Positions 16,596 through 25,307 are shown, counted from the first letter of the stretch. The stretch is DNA of 64,000 nucleotides from Mycobacterium sp. 852013-50091_SCH5140682 (GCF_001665685.1 NZ_LZTB01000119.1:62001-126000); one strand, 5' to 3'. Notes: generated by a model not told the origin, from the letters alone. A program made the numbers and translations.

Positions 16596-17582
16596 ATGCT
16601 GAAACCAATTCTCAACGCTCCGTCGTGCACAGTCATCGGGTCGACTGACCCCGAACGGCTTGTCGCATTCCTGTCCGTCTTCGGTGGCCAGCCGCGTAGG
16701 GTGCCATCGCTGCCTGCGGCCACCGCACATGCGCTCTATGGCGTCGAGCAACCGTTGCGCCAATTCATCATCGACGAACCCGGTTTCGACGGCGCGATAC
16801 GGATCGTCGAAACCCCACACCCAGCACCGAAGTTCACCCCCCTACAGGCCGGACCGTACGGGATCGACTACTACACGCGGGACATCGAGCTCAGCACCGG
16901 CATGCTCAAGTCCATCGGTGCACAACACTTCTCACCGCTTGTCGGCTACACCGGGACACCATCTCCGGAAGGCCCGCAGATCACCGGCCACGTCACTCAC
17001 GAGCTGCTGTTGATCGGGCCCGACGAGCTGGCGATTTTCCTCACCGATGTCAACTCCACGAGTCGGCCCTGGCCGACAGCCCTGAACGACGAACGGCGAC
17101 GCACACATTCCGAGCTCCTTCAGGCGTGCTGGGTGGTCACGGATATGGAACTCGACAAAGCCTTCTGGGTGGAAGAGGCCGGGTTGCACTGCGTACTGGA
17201 CGAGATACCCGAGGTCGACGAGATGCAGCGATTGATGTTCACACCCGGTAACTCGCCGCTGCGCTGCGTCCACGTGACCGAAGGCATCGGCGGGCACAAG
17301 ATCGAGATGATGAGCTATCCGGAGGAATCGGTGGGACGACGCCCAGACTGGCCTCTCCGAGGTGGCCTGCACGCCAGCGTATTCCGCGTTGGTGACCTCG
17401 ATGCGGCATGCGAGAAGCTGCCGAGCGCGCAGTTCGGCCCGGTTGCTCGCGCCGACCTGGGCAGCGGCATGCAACGAGCAGTCTCGGCTACCTCACCAGG
17501 CTCAGGTGTGCGTTTCGAATTGTGGGAAGCACCAGAACGAATCGAGCCGACTGCGACTCATGAACGAGGAGGTTCGTCATGA
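16596..17582 (+). CDS. VOC superfamily protein, copy 2
   Basis: 328 aa and clearly a paralogue of the protein at 14208. Shared landmarks are SALYG/HALYGVEQPLRQ, RIVETPH, FTPLQAGPYGIDYY, QACWVVTDMELDKAFWVEEAG, KIEMMSYPEE, PLRGGLHASVFRVGD and LPSAQFG. It has two VOC modules (about 8-150 and 165-320). Divergence from copy 1 is large enough to suggest different steps or substrates rather than simple dosage. Its stop overlaps the RibBA start by four bases. Confidence 0.8.
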   Translation: MLKPILNAPSCTVIGSTDPERLVAFLSVFGGQPRRVPSLPAATAHALYGVEQPLRQFIIDEPGFDGAIRIVETPHPAPKFTPLQAGPYGIDYYTRDIELSTGMLKSIGAQHFSPLVGYTGTPSPEGPQITGHVTHELLLIGPDELAIFLTDVNSTSRPWPTALNDERRRTHSELLQACWVVTDMELDKAFWVEEAGLHCVLDEIPEVDEMQRLMFTPGNSPLRCVHVTEGIGGHKIEMMSYPEESVGRRPDWPLRGGLHASVFRVGDLDAACEKLPSAQFGPVARADLGSGMQRAVSATSPGSGVRFELWEAPERIEPTATHERGGSS

Positions 17583-18925
17583 CCTATCCCGATCTCGTGG
17601 CTGCCGGCGACACCATTCACTCGGCAGTTGAACGGCTCGCTCACGGCGGCATGATCGTGGTGGCCGACGATTCCCACAGAGAAAACGAAGGCGACCTGGT
17701 CTGCGCCGCCGAATTGATGACACCACCGCAGATGGAGTTCATCCTGCGCCATGGCAGCGGCATCGTTTGCACACCGATGAGCGGGCAGCGCGCCGATGAC
17801 CTCGGTCTGCCTGCGATGGTGCCCCGCAACTGCGACGCGCATCAGACGGCATTCACACTGAGCGTCGACCATCGTGACGTCGGAACGGGCATTTCGGCGA
17901 TGGACCGCACGATCACTGTGCGGGCGCTCGGAAGCCGCGCGACTCTGGCCGAACAACTGCGGCGGCCGGGTCACGTCTTTCCGCTGCGGGCGCGGCCCGG
18001 CGGAGTACTGGAACGGGCCGGGCACACCGAGGCAGCTCACGAACTGGTAGAGATGGCGGGGCTGAACGGCGTCGCGGCCATCACCGAACTCGTCGACATT
18101 CGTCACCGCTCGCCGCTGACAGGTGATGAGTCTTGTGGTTTCGCCAAAGAACACCGCCTGCCTTTCGTCCGCATCAGCGACCTCATCGCCCATAAAGCTG
18201 CCGCCACCCCACGGGTCGTGTGCACGGGCAGCGCCAAAATTCCGACACCATACGGTGAATTCAACGCACACTGCTATGCGACGCCGGACGGGCGAGAGCA
18301 CATTGCGTTGACCACCGGTGACCTCACGGCCGCACAAAAACACGGCAATGGCGGCGCGTTGGCTCGGGTGCACAGCGAATGTGCCACCGGTGACATCTTC
18401 GAATCGCAACGATGCGACTGTGGCCCGCAGCTCAAGCACGCTTTGCAGGCTGTCTGCATCGAGGGCGCCGGTGTGGTGGTCTATCTACGCGGCCAAGAGG
18501 GGCGGGGGATCGGCCTGGGACCCAAACTACAGGCGTATCGACTCCAAGAACACGGCTACGACACGGTCGAGGCAAATCTCGAACTCGGGCTTCCCGCAGA
18601 CGCGCGCAGCTACGGTGTGGCCGCGGCGATCCTCAAAGACCTTGGTGTTCAGCGGATCCGGCTGATGACCAACAATCCGCGCAAGTCCGCCGCGTTGGAT
18701 CAGTACGGGGTCGAGGTTGTCGGACGTCTGCCCATACCGCCCACGGTAACCGCTGCGAACGCGGGCTATCTCGCCGCCAAGCGTGACCGGCTCGGCCACC
18801 TCATCGATCTCCCTGCGGGTCTTGTGATGGTTTCCGAAACATGCGTCAGCAGCCGAACTGCCGTGCAGGATCTCCACCCAGAAGCCCCCGTCACGAAGGG
18901 ACATGTGCACCATGACACCCATTGA
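17579..18925 (+). CDS. ribBA: Bifunctional 3,4-dihydroxy-2-butanone-4-phosphate synthase / GTP cyclohydrolase II
   Basis: 448 aa; ATG at 17579 behind GAGGAGG. Domain 1 (about 1-210, DHBP synthase) has DDSHRENEGD, GTGISAMDR, RPGHVFPLRA and GVLERAGHTEA. In the first motif the usual ED before REnEGD is SH. Domain 2 (about 211-425, GTP cyclohydrolase II) keeps the zinc cysteines Cys268, Cys279 and Cys281 in HSECATGDIFESQRCDCG, plus GQEGRGIGL and TNNPRKSAAL. Both start riboflavin synthesis. Position inside a monooxygenase operon, away from other rib genes, indicates a second, pathway-dedicated copy raising flavin supply. An extra 25 residues follow the normal C-terminus. Confidence 0.93.
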   Translation: MTYPDLVAAGDTIHSAVERLAHGGMIVVADDSHRENEGDLVCAAELMTPPQMEFILRHGSGIVCTPMSGQRADDLGLPAMVPRNCDAHQTAFTLSVDHRDVGTGISAMDRTITVRALGSRATLAEQLRRPGHVFPLRARPGGVLERAGHTEAAHELVEMAGLNGVAAITELVDIRHRSPLTGDESCGFAKEHRLPFVRISDLIAHKAAATPRVVCTGSAKIPTPYGEFNAHCYATPDGREHIALTTGDLTAAQKHGNGGALARVHSECATGDIFESQRCDCGPQLKHALQAVCIEGAGVVVYLRGQEGRGIGLGPKLQAYRLQEHGYDTVEANLELGLPADARSYGVAAAILKDLGVQRIRLMTNNPRKSAALDQYGVEVVGRLPIPPTVTAANAGYLAAKRDRLGHLIDLPAGLVMVSETCVSSRTAVQDLHPEAPVTKGHVHHDTH

Positions 18926-19370
18926 CAACCACTCTGATTCGTCGGTGGATCCATCTTCGGCTTCAGCGGGGACCAGCCCGGATGAGAAGGCGGTACTGGA
19001 TGCCGTCGACCGTATCGTGCGGGCGTTCGGCAACAACGACACTGCCACGTACTTCGAATTATTCAGCGAGAATGCCAGTTTCGTGTTTCACAACCATGAT
19101 CGTCGCCTGGAATCAACAGAGGAGTACCGGCAGCTCTGGCACGCCTGGGAACGCGACGATGGGTTCCATGTGCTCGACTGTCTTTCGACCGACCGTCGCG
19201 TCGACCTCTACGGAGATACGGCGGTCTTCTCGCATGTCGTACTCACCACGGTGAGATCCACTCGGGACGGTGAGCTCACAACAGCGCAGAGCACCGAACG
19301 CGAAACCATTGTGCTGATGCGATCCGGTGCGGACTGGATCGCCGTCCATGAGCACTTGTCATCGACGTGA
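18912..19370 (+). CDS. NTF2/SnoaL-like protein
   Basis: 152 aa from ATG 18912 (GAAGGG upstream; an ATG three codons earlier is too close to it). It overlaps the RibBA 3' end. After a Ser-rich start, residues 28-150 form a cystatin/NTF2-like fold: VDRIVRAFGNNDTATYFELF, YRQLWHAWERDDGFHVLDC, TERETIVLMRSGADWIAVHEHLS. This resembles DUF4440/SnoaL proteins, which include small isomerases, cyclases and non-catalytic lids. Last gene of the rightward operon. Role in the pathway is unknown. Confidence 0.7.
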   Translation: MTPIDNHSDSSVDPSSASAGTSPDEKAVLDAVDRIVRAFGNNDTATYFELFSENASFVFHNHDRRLESTEEYRQLWHAWERDDGFHVLDCLSTDRRVDLYGDTAVFSHVVLTTVRSTRDGELTTAQSTERETIVLMRSGADWIAVHEHLSST

Positions 19371-19409
19371 TGAACCCGCGGTGATCGCACACGGCTGAGG
19401 CAGACCGAT

Positions 19410-20156
19410 TCAGCGTGACGTCAGCGACCGCACCATCGCGTACTTTCCGGCCGCGGGGCGGTGCAGTTCGCTACCCCAGTATGCGGTGGCGCCGTCGCGG
19501 GTCACACCTGTCACGTCGAACTCGAGTACCGCTTCCCCCGGGGTGCCGTGCAGTAGCGGTGCGCGGACCTCATCCAGCGATGCCGCAGCCAGCCAGACTG
19601 TCTCCCATTCTGCACGTCTGTTGCCCAACTGTTCTGAGAGCTCGAAGATCGACGTCCTTGCGTCCACGAGGGTCCGTGACAGGCCGTCGATTCGAACCGG
19701 GATGACGTCTTCGGCGAGGATCATCGCGGTGTCATCGGCATACCACACCTTAGTCGTCCGCAGCACTCCGTGAGAGTCGTTGACGTGGAAGCGTTTCCGC
19801 TCATCGGCGGTGGCATCACCCCACCGCATCGTCAACAGTTCGACCCGTGACGTCATGCCCAACGCGTCGATGATCGTCGCGTTCGAAGCCTTTTCGTCGA
19901 TGCGGACCGGAATGTCCAGCAGGGCGCGGTTGACGGCCGTCTCAGTGCCCTGGCGGCGAGTAATGTACCCGCGTTCTTCCAGCCTGACCAGGGCCTCGCG
20001 CAACGCCGGTCGGCTTGCGGTCAGCGCTGAGGCGAGCACCGGTTCGGCAGGCAGCTTTCCGTCGGTCGCCGCCGCGGCCTCCCAGACGCGCTCCAACCGG
20101 CCCAGCAGTGACCCCGACTCCTCGAAGTCGTCGCGGTCGGGTCCGGTGCTCGCCAT
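19410..20156 (-). CDS. GntR-family regulator, paralogue 1
   Basis: 248 aa from ATG 20156, preceded by AAAGGG; a GTG at 20195 is possible but lacks a ribosome site. Winged-helix domain at about residues 10-75: LPAEPVLASALTASRPALRE, ALVRLEERGYITRRQGTETAV. The C-terminal part (80-245) resembles a UTRA ligand-binding domain (VLRTTKVWYADDTAMILAEDVIPV). It is divergent from a close paralogue at 20404. A TGTCAGACA palindrome lies 58 bp upstream of its start, and the same palindrome controls the flavin island, so it is probably an island regulator and autoregulated. Confidence 0.85.
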   Translation of the reverse strand: MASTGPDRDDFEESGSLLGRLERVWEAAAATDGKLPAEPVLASALTASRPALREALVRLEERGYITRRQGTETAVNRALLDIPVRIDEKASNATIIDALGMTSRVELLTMRWGDATADERKRFHVNDSHGVLRTTKVWYADDTAMILAEDVIPVRIDGLSRTLVDARTSIFELSEQLGNRRAEWETVWLAAASLDEVRAPLLHGTPGEAVLEFDVTGVTRDGATAYWGSELHRPAAGKYAMVRSLTSR

Positions 20157-20214
20157 GGACGGGTGCCCTTTCAGGTGGACGGTGTCGACGTTCACACGTG
20201 GCGCGAACTCAACA

Positions 20215-20223
20215 TGTCAGACA
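20215..20223 (+). promoter_or_regulatory. GntR-type operator candidate, site 3
   Basis: Perfect palindrome TGTCAGACA in the context AACATGTCAGACATCTTACG, between the two divergent GntR genes. It has the same ACATGTCAGACA core as the site before the monooxygenase gene. Confidence 0.55.
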
Positions 20224-20390
20224 TCTTACGAGATTTTGTTCAGATGCGCCGCGCGCATGGCAGATCGACTGCACGCGCCTGGCTCGGTCGGATTGATCGG
20301 ATCCTTCGTGGATCCAGCGGTCGCGTCTCACGTCCTGCGGGTTGTCATACAAGTGCGCCCGGCCCGACGGGGCACACGACGCGTTCCCGG

Positions 20391-20396
20391 TAGAAT
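20391..20396 (+). promoter_or_regulatory. -10 box for a leaderless GntR transcript
   Basis: TAGAAT lies exactly 7 nt before GTG 20404 (spacer GCTGTCC). This is the spacing expected if transcription starts at the start codon. Confidence 0.5.
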
Positions 20397-20403
20397 GCTG
20401 TCC

Positions 20404-21126
20404 GTGGCAGAACGTGCGTCGTCGACGTCGCTGATCCAGCGCTTGGAGCAAGTGTGGCGCTCCGCGGCGAAGAACGGTGCTGCGTGGCCCGGCGAGCCCG
20501 TCCTCGCCGAGAGTCTCACCGCGAGCCGGCCCGCGTTACGCGAAGCGCTGATTCGACTCGAAGAGCGCGGCTACATCACCCGCCGTCAAGGCGCCGACAC
20601 TGTGGTGAACCGGGCGTTGCTCGATGTGGGCGGCAGAATCGACGAGAAGGTCGACATCGCCGACATCATCGCTTCGACCGGCCGGGAAGCCAACGTCGAT
20701 CTTCTTGAATTCAAGTGGGATGTCGCCGACCTCGACGAGGCGGAGGAGTTTGGCTTGGTGCCCGAACAGGAGGTCTTGCGGACGAAGAAAGTGTGGTCGG
20801 CCGACGGCCTGCCGGTGGTAGTCGCCTGCGATGTCATCCCGGTACGTGCTGGGGCGGCGCCCAAACGCACAGTCGATGCTCGCCGACCCGTTTTCGAGAT
20901 CGCGTCTGTCCTCGGGAACCAACCCGCCGAGTGGGAGATGGTCAAGCTGGGAATTGCCACGCTCGGTGATGATGCGAAGATCATGCAGGGCGTGCCCGAC
21001 GAGCCCTTCCTTTCTTTCAACGTGGTGGGGATCAGCAGAACAGCAGATCCGGCGTACTGGGCCAGCGAGCGGCACCGCCCCGGGGTACTCCCCTACTCGA
21101 TGGTCCGGACTCTGGGTCGCCGCTGA
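20404..21126 (+). CDS. GntR-family regulator, paralogue 2
   Basis: 240 aa from GTG 20404; an ATG at 20395 in the same frame overlaps the TAGAAT box, so the GTG with a leaderless mRNA is preferred. Winged helix (SLIQRLEQVWRSAAKNG, GEPVLAESLTASRPALREAL, EERGYITRRQGADTVV) and a UTRA-like ligand domain (EVLRTKKVWSADGLPVVVACDVIPV). It is strikingly similar to the divergent paralogue at 19410 across its whole length. Two regulators facing each other over a shared operator suggests they sense related ligands, for example substrate and product. Confidence 0.85.
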   Translation: MAERASSTSLIQRLEQVWRSAAKNGAAWPGEPVLAESLTASRPALREALIRLEERGYITRRQGADTVVNRALLDVGGRIDEKVDIADIIASTGREANVDLLEFKWDVADLDEAEEFGLVPEQEVLRTKKVWSADGLPVVVACDVIPVRAGAAPKRTVDARRPVFEIASVLGNQPAEWEMVKLGIATLGDDAKIMQGVPDEPFLSFNVVGISRTADPAYWASERHRPGVLPYSMVRTLGRR

Positions 21127-21258
21127 CCGCACCTCCGTAACTGACTCGCCGACAATTCCGGTGGAGGCCTGGCGGAAGCAGTCAGACCTGCCTGTACTCC
21201 CTCGGCGCTATCGTTGAGAGCGGGTGCCGACGCCACTGCGGTCCAGTGAGGAGAACTG

Positions 21259-21996
21259 GTGGATCTCGGACTGTCCGGCAAGGCATTCGTGGTGACCGGT
21301 GGAACTGAAGGCTTGGGCTTCGCGAGTGCGCGTGAACTCGTTCGCGAAGGTGCCGTCGTCACCGTCTCTTCGCGCTCAGAGGCCAAAGTCGAGGACGCGG
21401 TAAGCCGACTCAACGCCGATTCACCCGGTGCGGTCGACGGCCTGGCCGCCGACAACTCTGAGCCGCGCTCGGCTGAGCACATTGTCGCCACCGCCGTAGC
21501 GCGATGGGGACGGCTCGACGGCCTGGTGATCAGCGTAGGCGGTCCGCCACATGCCACGGTGCTCGGTGCGAGCGATGAGGATTGGGAAAGTTCCTTCCGC
21601 TCAGTATTTCTCGGTACGGTTCGGTTGATCCGCGTCGCTATAAGCGCGATGTCCAATGGCGGTGCGGTAGTACTCGTCCTATCAACCTCCGCCAAATCCC
21701 CCCTGCCCAATCTGGGAATCTCGAACGGGCTGCGGCCCGGACTCGCCATGGCAGCCAAGGACATTGCCGATGAGATCGGTCCACGCGGTATCCGCGTTGT
21801 GAGCGTGCTCCCAGGCTTGTTCAATACCGCTCGAGGAGCCGGCGCGGCACATCGGCAGTTCGACCATATCCCGCTCAGGCGTATAGGGAGCCCCGCCGAG
21901 TTCGGGCGCACGGTCGCGTTTCTGGCATCACCTGCGGCGTCTTACATCACCGGTTGCACCATCGCGGTCGACGGCGGGGCGTTACGCGCTCTTTGA
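21259..21996 (+). CDS. SDR-family oxidoreductase, BKR-like subgroup without canonical YxxxK
   Basis: 245 aa from GTG 21259 with GAGGAG upstream. It begins MDLGLSGKAFVVTGGTEGLG and ends ITGCTIAVDGG, typical of FabG-like SDRs. The catalytic YxxxK is replaced by SNGLR in PNLGISNGLRPGLA, and NNAG by SVGGPP. This matches a known SDR subgroup whose members share PNL..SN..R and do not have a perfect catalytic tetrad, so the loss is a family trait and not decay. It follows GntR paralogue 2 and probably belongs to the island. Confidence 0.82.
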   Translation: MDLGLSGKAFVVTGGTEGLGFASARELVREGAVVTVSSRSEAKVEDAVSRLNADSPGAVDGLAADNSEPRSAEHIVATAVARWGRLDGLVISVGGPPHATVLGASDEDWESSFRSVFLGTVRLIRVAISAMSNGGAVVLVLSTSAKSPLPNLGISNGLRPGLAMAAKDIADEIGPRGIRVVSVLPGLFNTARGAGAAHRQFDHIPLRRIGSPAEFGRTVAFLASPAASYITGCTIAVDGGALRAL

Positions 21997-22067
21997 CCGC
22001 GTCTGTAGCGATGGGCGGAATATACGGATGCCTACCTCGAGCTGCAAAAAGTCGTCGAGGCAACCAC

Positions 22068-22871
22068 TTAGCTGCCGTGGTCTACGGGCCCGCCACCTCC
22101 GCTGGGCGGCGCAGGCACAGGTGGCGACGGATCGGACGTCGGGGTGCCCCCGATGAAGTCGTCCCAGTGCCGACGAACCGGCGCCCAACGCCGGTCGAAG
22201 GCAGCGGCGCGGCGTTGGGCATGTGCCAGCTTCTTCGAGTCGTAGCGCCAGCGCGCCCACGGTGAGGTCGGTCGGGCCAGGCGCACGGCGGCCACCCAGG
22301 CGACCGGTGAGACGAACAAGCCGACCAGGGCGGTCGGGTACTTGCCCTTCAAGGCGGTGACGGCGACCACCAGGAAATGAACCGCGAGCAGCACGACCGC
22401 GGCGATCCGCACCGCGGTGACCGCTCCGGGAACGTCGTGCACCTTGACCGGCGACACCCCGACCGCTGCCAGACCGATGCATGCCGCCGCCAGGGTGACG
22501 ATGTTCACCGACAGCTGGCCTTCCTGCGACCAGTACACGTCCTGCAGCCGGAAGATCATCGCGAATTCGTCGAGCACGAGGGACGCTCCGACGCCGATCA
22601 GCACACCCGCCACATACGTCCACACCGATAGCGGCGGCGAGCCGACGCCCATGAACGCCCCGAGAATGAGCAACAGCACCCCCGGCGTCGAATGATGCAT
22701 GTGCACGCCACCGGTGCTGACGTTGTGGAAGGGGCCCTTGCCCGCACGGATCAGCCGGGTGATGGTGCGGGTCGCCACGAAGGTGACCACAAACGCCACG
22801 AAGCTCAGCAGCAGCGGACCTTTGTACCCATGGACGATCTCGTGCTGCCACCACTCGTTGAGCCACACCAT
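22068..22871 (-). CDS. Conserved integral membrane protein
   Basis: 267 aa with about six hydrophobic helices between residues 18 and 195. Notable is a His cluster in GGVHMHHSTPGVLLLILGAFMG, and a conserved acidic DEFAMIF after the fourth helix. The C-terminal 65 residues are soluble, basic and then Pro/Gly-rich. No function recognised. It is the only gene between the SDR (convergent) and the NDH-2-like gene upstream on the same strand (42-bp gap), so it may be co-transcribed with the latter. Confidence 0.65.
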   Translation of the reverse strand: MVWLNEWWQHEIVHGYKGPLLLSFVAFVVTFVATRTITRLIRAGKGPFHNVSTGGVHMHHSTPGVLLLILGAFMGVGSPPLSVWTYVAGVLIGVGASLVLDEFAMIFRLQDVYWSQEGQLSVNIVTLAAACIGLAAVGVSPVKVHDVPGAVTAVRIAAVVLLAVHFLVVAVTALKGKYPTALVGLFVSPVAWVAAVRLARPTSPWARWRYDSKKLAHAQRRAAAFDRRWAPVRRHWDDFIGGTPTSDPSPPVPAPPSGGGGPVDHGS

Positions 22872-22913
22872 TCCCAGATAGTAGGGATCAGCGCGTGACC
22901 TGCGGCTCGTGCC

Positions 22914-24134
22914 CTACTCTCCGCGAGCGGGCGCCGTCTGCAGCGTCGGGCCGGCCGCCGCCAGCAGAGCCGCGCGGTCCCGATCCAGCGGCGGGTAGAT
23001 GCGTTGGGTGTTGATGACGCGCTTGGTGGCCTTGGCCTGCTCACCGTCAGCCACCACGTGCCGATCCCACCCTTCGGTATAGACGGCACCGGCCGGCCCG
23101 AGATCGAGAACCGTGACGTACCAAGGGATTCGAAGGGACAGCAGCGGCGCACCGCACAGGTCGCTGATCACGTTATAGCCCGCGTACCGGCCCATCGGGC
23201 GCGAGTGTTGGCACGACATCACCGACAGGTGTTCGTCATCCATGCGAGCCGCAGCGACGTCGCCTGCGGCAAACACCCCCGGCACGCCGATCACCCGCAG
23301 ACAGTCGTCGACCGGTACCCGACCCAACCGGTCGCGCTCGACGCCGAGTTGCGCGGTCAACGGGTTGGCCCGCATGCCCGCGCACCACACGACGGTAGCC
23401 GCGGGCAGCGTGTGTCCTGAGGACAGGGTTATGCCCGAACCGTCGACGGAAGCCACCCGGACCCCCGTCATCGGCTCTATCCCATTGTCCGCCAACGCTT
23501 TCTCGATGACCGGTCGCGCAGAGTCACCCATGTTCGATCCGACGTAGGGGTTGTGGTCGATCAGCACCACACGCGGTCTGACGGCATCGCCGAAGACCCC
23601 CCTCATCATGTCCGGCAGTTCGCAGGCGGTCTCGATTCCCGTCAGACCGGCCCCGACGACCACCGCCGTCGTTGCCGTTGGGTCGGCGGTGCGACCGGCC
23701 AGGGTTCGGAGATGATCCTGCAGCCGCTGGGCTGCGTGGTAGGTGTCGACGTCAAACCCGAACTCCGACAAGCCGGGGATATCTGGGCGGATCACCTCGC
23801 TGCCCACCGCGAGCACCAACCGCTCGAAGCCGTATGTCGTGCCGTCGGCCAGGGACACGATACGTGCCGCCGCGTCGATGCCCGTCACATCACCCACGAC
23901 GTGCTGGACTCCGGCCGGGTCGAGCACGTCGCCCAGCGGTATGCGGCAGGCACTGATGTCGGCTTCGTAGTTGCGGACCCTGATGTCGTGAAACGGTTGC
24001 GAGCTGATCACCACAACGTCGACGGCGTCAGGAGACACTCCCAGCTCGTCGAGGCGCCGGGCGGCACCCAGAGCCGCCCACAAACCTGCGAAACCGGATC
24101 CGAGGACAAGCACGCGATCGGTCACCGAATCCAT
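22914..24134 (-). CDS. Type II NADH dehydrogenase-like FAD oxidoreductase
   Basis: 406 aa. FAD-binding GxGxxG at the N-terminus (VLVLGSGFAGLWAALGAAR), a second dinucleotide site for NAD(P) at AVVVGAGLTGIETACEL (about 160-176), and the VFAAGDVAAA motif near residue 290 that binds FAD ribityl. This is the Ndh/pyridine nucleotide-disulfide superfamily layout without redox cysteines. It would transfer electrons from NAD(P)H to quinone or another acceptor at the membrane face. It differs from Ndh in lacking an obvious C-terminal amphipathic membrane anchor. The specific acceptor is not known. Confidence 0.82.
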   Translation of the reverse strand: MDSVTDRVLVLGSGFAGLWAALGAARRLDELGVSPDAVDVVVISSQPFHDIRVRNYEADISACRIPLGDVLDPAGVQHVVGDVTGIDAAARIVSLADGTTYGFERLVLAVGSEVIRPDIPGLSEFGFDVDTYHAAQRLQDHLRTLAGRTADPTATTAVVVGAGLTGIETACELPDMMRGVFGDAVRPRVVLIDHNPYVGSNMGDSARPVIEKALADNGIEPMTGVRVASVDGSGITLSSGHTLPAATVVWCAGMRANPLTAQLGVERDRLGRVPVDDCLRVIGVPGVFAAGDVAAARMDDEHLSVMSCQHSRPMGRYAGYNVISDLCGAPLLSLRIPWYVTVLDLGPAGAVYTEGWDRHVVADGEQAKATKRVINTQRIYPPLDRDRAALLAAAGPTLQTAPARGE

Positions 24135-24278
24135 GATTCCAAGAGCATGCTCCAGGGGGACGGTTTTGCCGTGGCCACCTAGCGGCGGGAGGCATCAGCG
24201 TGTTTTCGGCCCGGTCGGCACGTTAATGTGCTGTGGTCGGCCTCAGCGAACAAGCCGATAGAAGAGTTGAGCACATTC

Positions 24279-25304
24279 ATGACCGCAGCAGAGACGTCGG
24301 CACTCGAATCACGGGTTGGCCACTACTACCAGGCGGACGACACGTACCGAGTCGGCCGCGAAAAGGTACGCGAGTACGCCCGTGCCGTGCAGGACTACCA
24401 CCCCGCACATTGGAACGTCTCCGCTGCCGCTGAACTGGGCTATTCCGGGCTGGTCGCACCGCTGACGTTCACCTCGACCCCCGCCATGGCGGCCAACCGC
24501 CGCATGTTCGAATCGGTGGTCGTCGGTTACGACACCTACCTGCAGACCGAAGAGGTCTTCGAACAGCACCGCCCGATCGTCGCCGGAGATGAGCTGCAAG
24601 TCGACGTCGAGCTGACATCGGTGAGGCGAGTCGCCGGCCGGGACTTGATCACCGTGACCAACACCTTCACAGACACCGCGGGCGAGCGGGTGCACACGCT
24701 GCACACCACGGTGGTCGGTGTCACGGCCGACGACATCAATCCGGGGACGATGGCGGCCGTGCAGAACGCGATGATGCACGACGTGGACTTCTCCGGTATC
24801 GGCGCGTCCGACGCCGACTATCAGAAGACCGTGCGTCCTGAGGGCAAGGTACGCATCGCCAAGCCCGACGCGCGTCCACCGGGGACGCCCTCCTTCGATG
24901 ACCTGAACGTCGGCGACGAGTTGAGCGCGCACCACTACCGGCTCTCCCGCGGCGACCTGGTGAACTACGCGGGCGTCGCCGGCGACGCCAACCCGATCCA
25001 CTGGGACGAGGAGATCGCCAAGCTCGCCGGCCTGCCCGACGTGATCGCCCACGGAATGCTGACCATGGGCCTGGGCGCCGGATTTGTCTCCGCCTGGTCG
25101 GGAGACCCCGGCGCGGTGACCCGCTACGCGGTGCGGCTGTCGCAGCCGGCGATCGTCTCGGCCAAAGAAGGGGCCGAGATCGAGTTCAGCGGCCGCATCA
25201 AGTCACTAGACCCGCAGACCCGCACCGGCGTGGTCATCGTCGCCGCGAAATCCGGTGGCCGCAAGATCTTCGGTCTGGCGACGATGGACGTGCGCTTCCG
25301 CTGA
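24279..25304 (+). CDS. Double hot-dog (3R)-hydroxyacyl dehydratase, fused HadA/HadB type
   Basis: 341 aa; ATG 24279. An N-terminal FAS1-like dehydratase half (about 12-150, with QDYHPAHWNVSAAAELGYSGLVAPLTF) is followed by a MaoC half (about 195-340). In the MaoC half the active-site Asp/His lie in YAGVAGDANPIHWDEEIA, and AHGMLTMGLG follows. Separate HadA/HadB or HadB/HadC subunits do the dehydration step of FAS-II mycolic acid elongation; single-chain fusions of the two halves are known in mycobacteria. It is likely to act on long acyl chains, in mycolic or related lipid synthesis. It ends 3 bp from the convergent DUF1906 gene. Confidence 0.85.
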   Translation: MTAAETSALESRVGHYYQADDTYRVGREKVREYARAVQDYHPAHWNVSAAAELGYSGLVAPLTFTSTPAMAANRRMFESVVVGYDTYLQTEEVFEQHRPIVAGDELQVDVELTSVRRVAGRDLITVTNTFTDTAGERVHTLHTTVVGVTADDINPGTMAAVQNAMMHDVDFSGIGASDADYQKTVRPEGKVRIAKPDARPPGTPSFDDLNVGDELSAHHYRLSRGDLVNYAGVAGDANPIHWDEEIAKLAGLPDVIAHGMLTMGLGAGFVSAWSGDPGAVTRYAVRLSQPAIVSAKEGAEIEFSGRIKSLDPQTRTGVVIVAAKSGGRKIFGLATMDVRFR

Positions 25305-25307
25305 TCG

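Noticed and set aside
19780..20394. N-terminal extension of GntR paralogue 2 across the divergent gene
   Set aside because: It would lie antisense to GntR paralogue 1, and paralogue alignment begins near codon 5 of the short form.
21259..21996. Loss of YxxxK in the SDR as a sign of a pseudo-enzyme
   Set aside because: The SNxxR replacement and PNL context match a known SDR subgroup with imperfect catalytic tetrad, so this is a family feature.
22010..22066. CCTCGA...TCGAGG stem as a terminator between the SDR and the membrane protein gene
   Set aside because: Six-base arms with a 14-base loop and no T tract are too weak to call.
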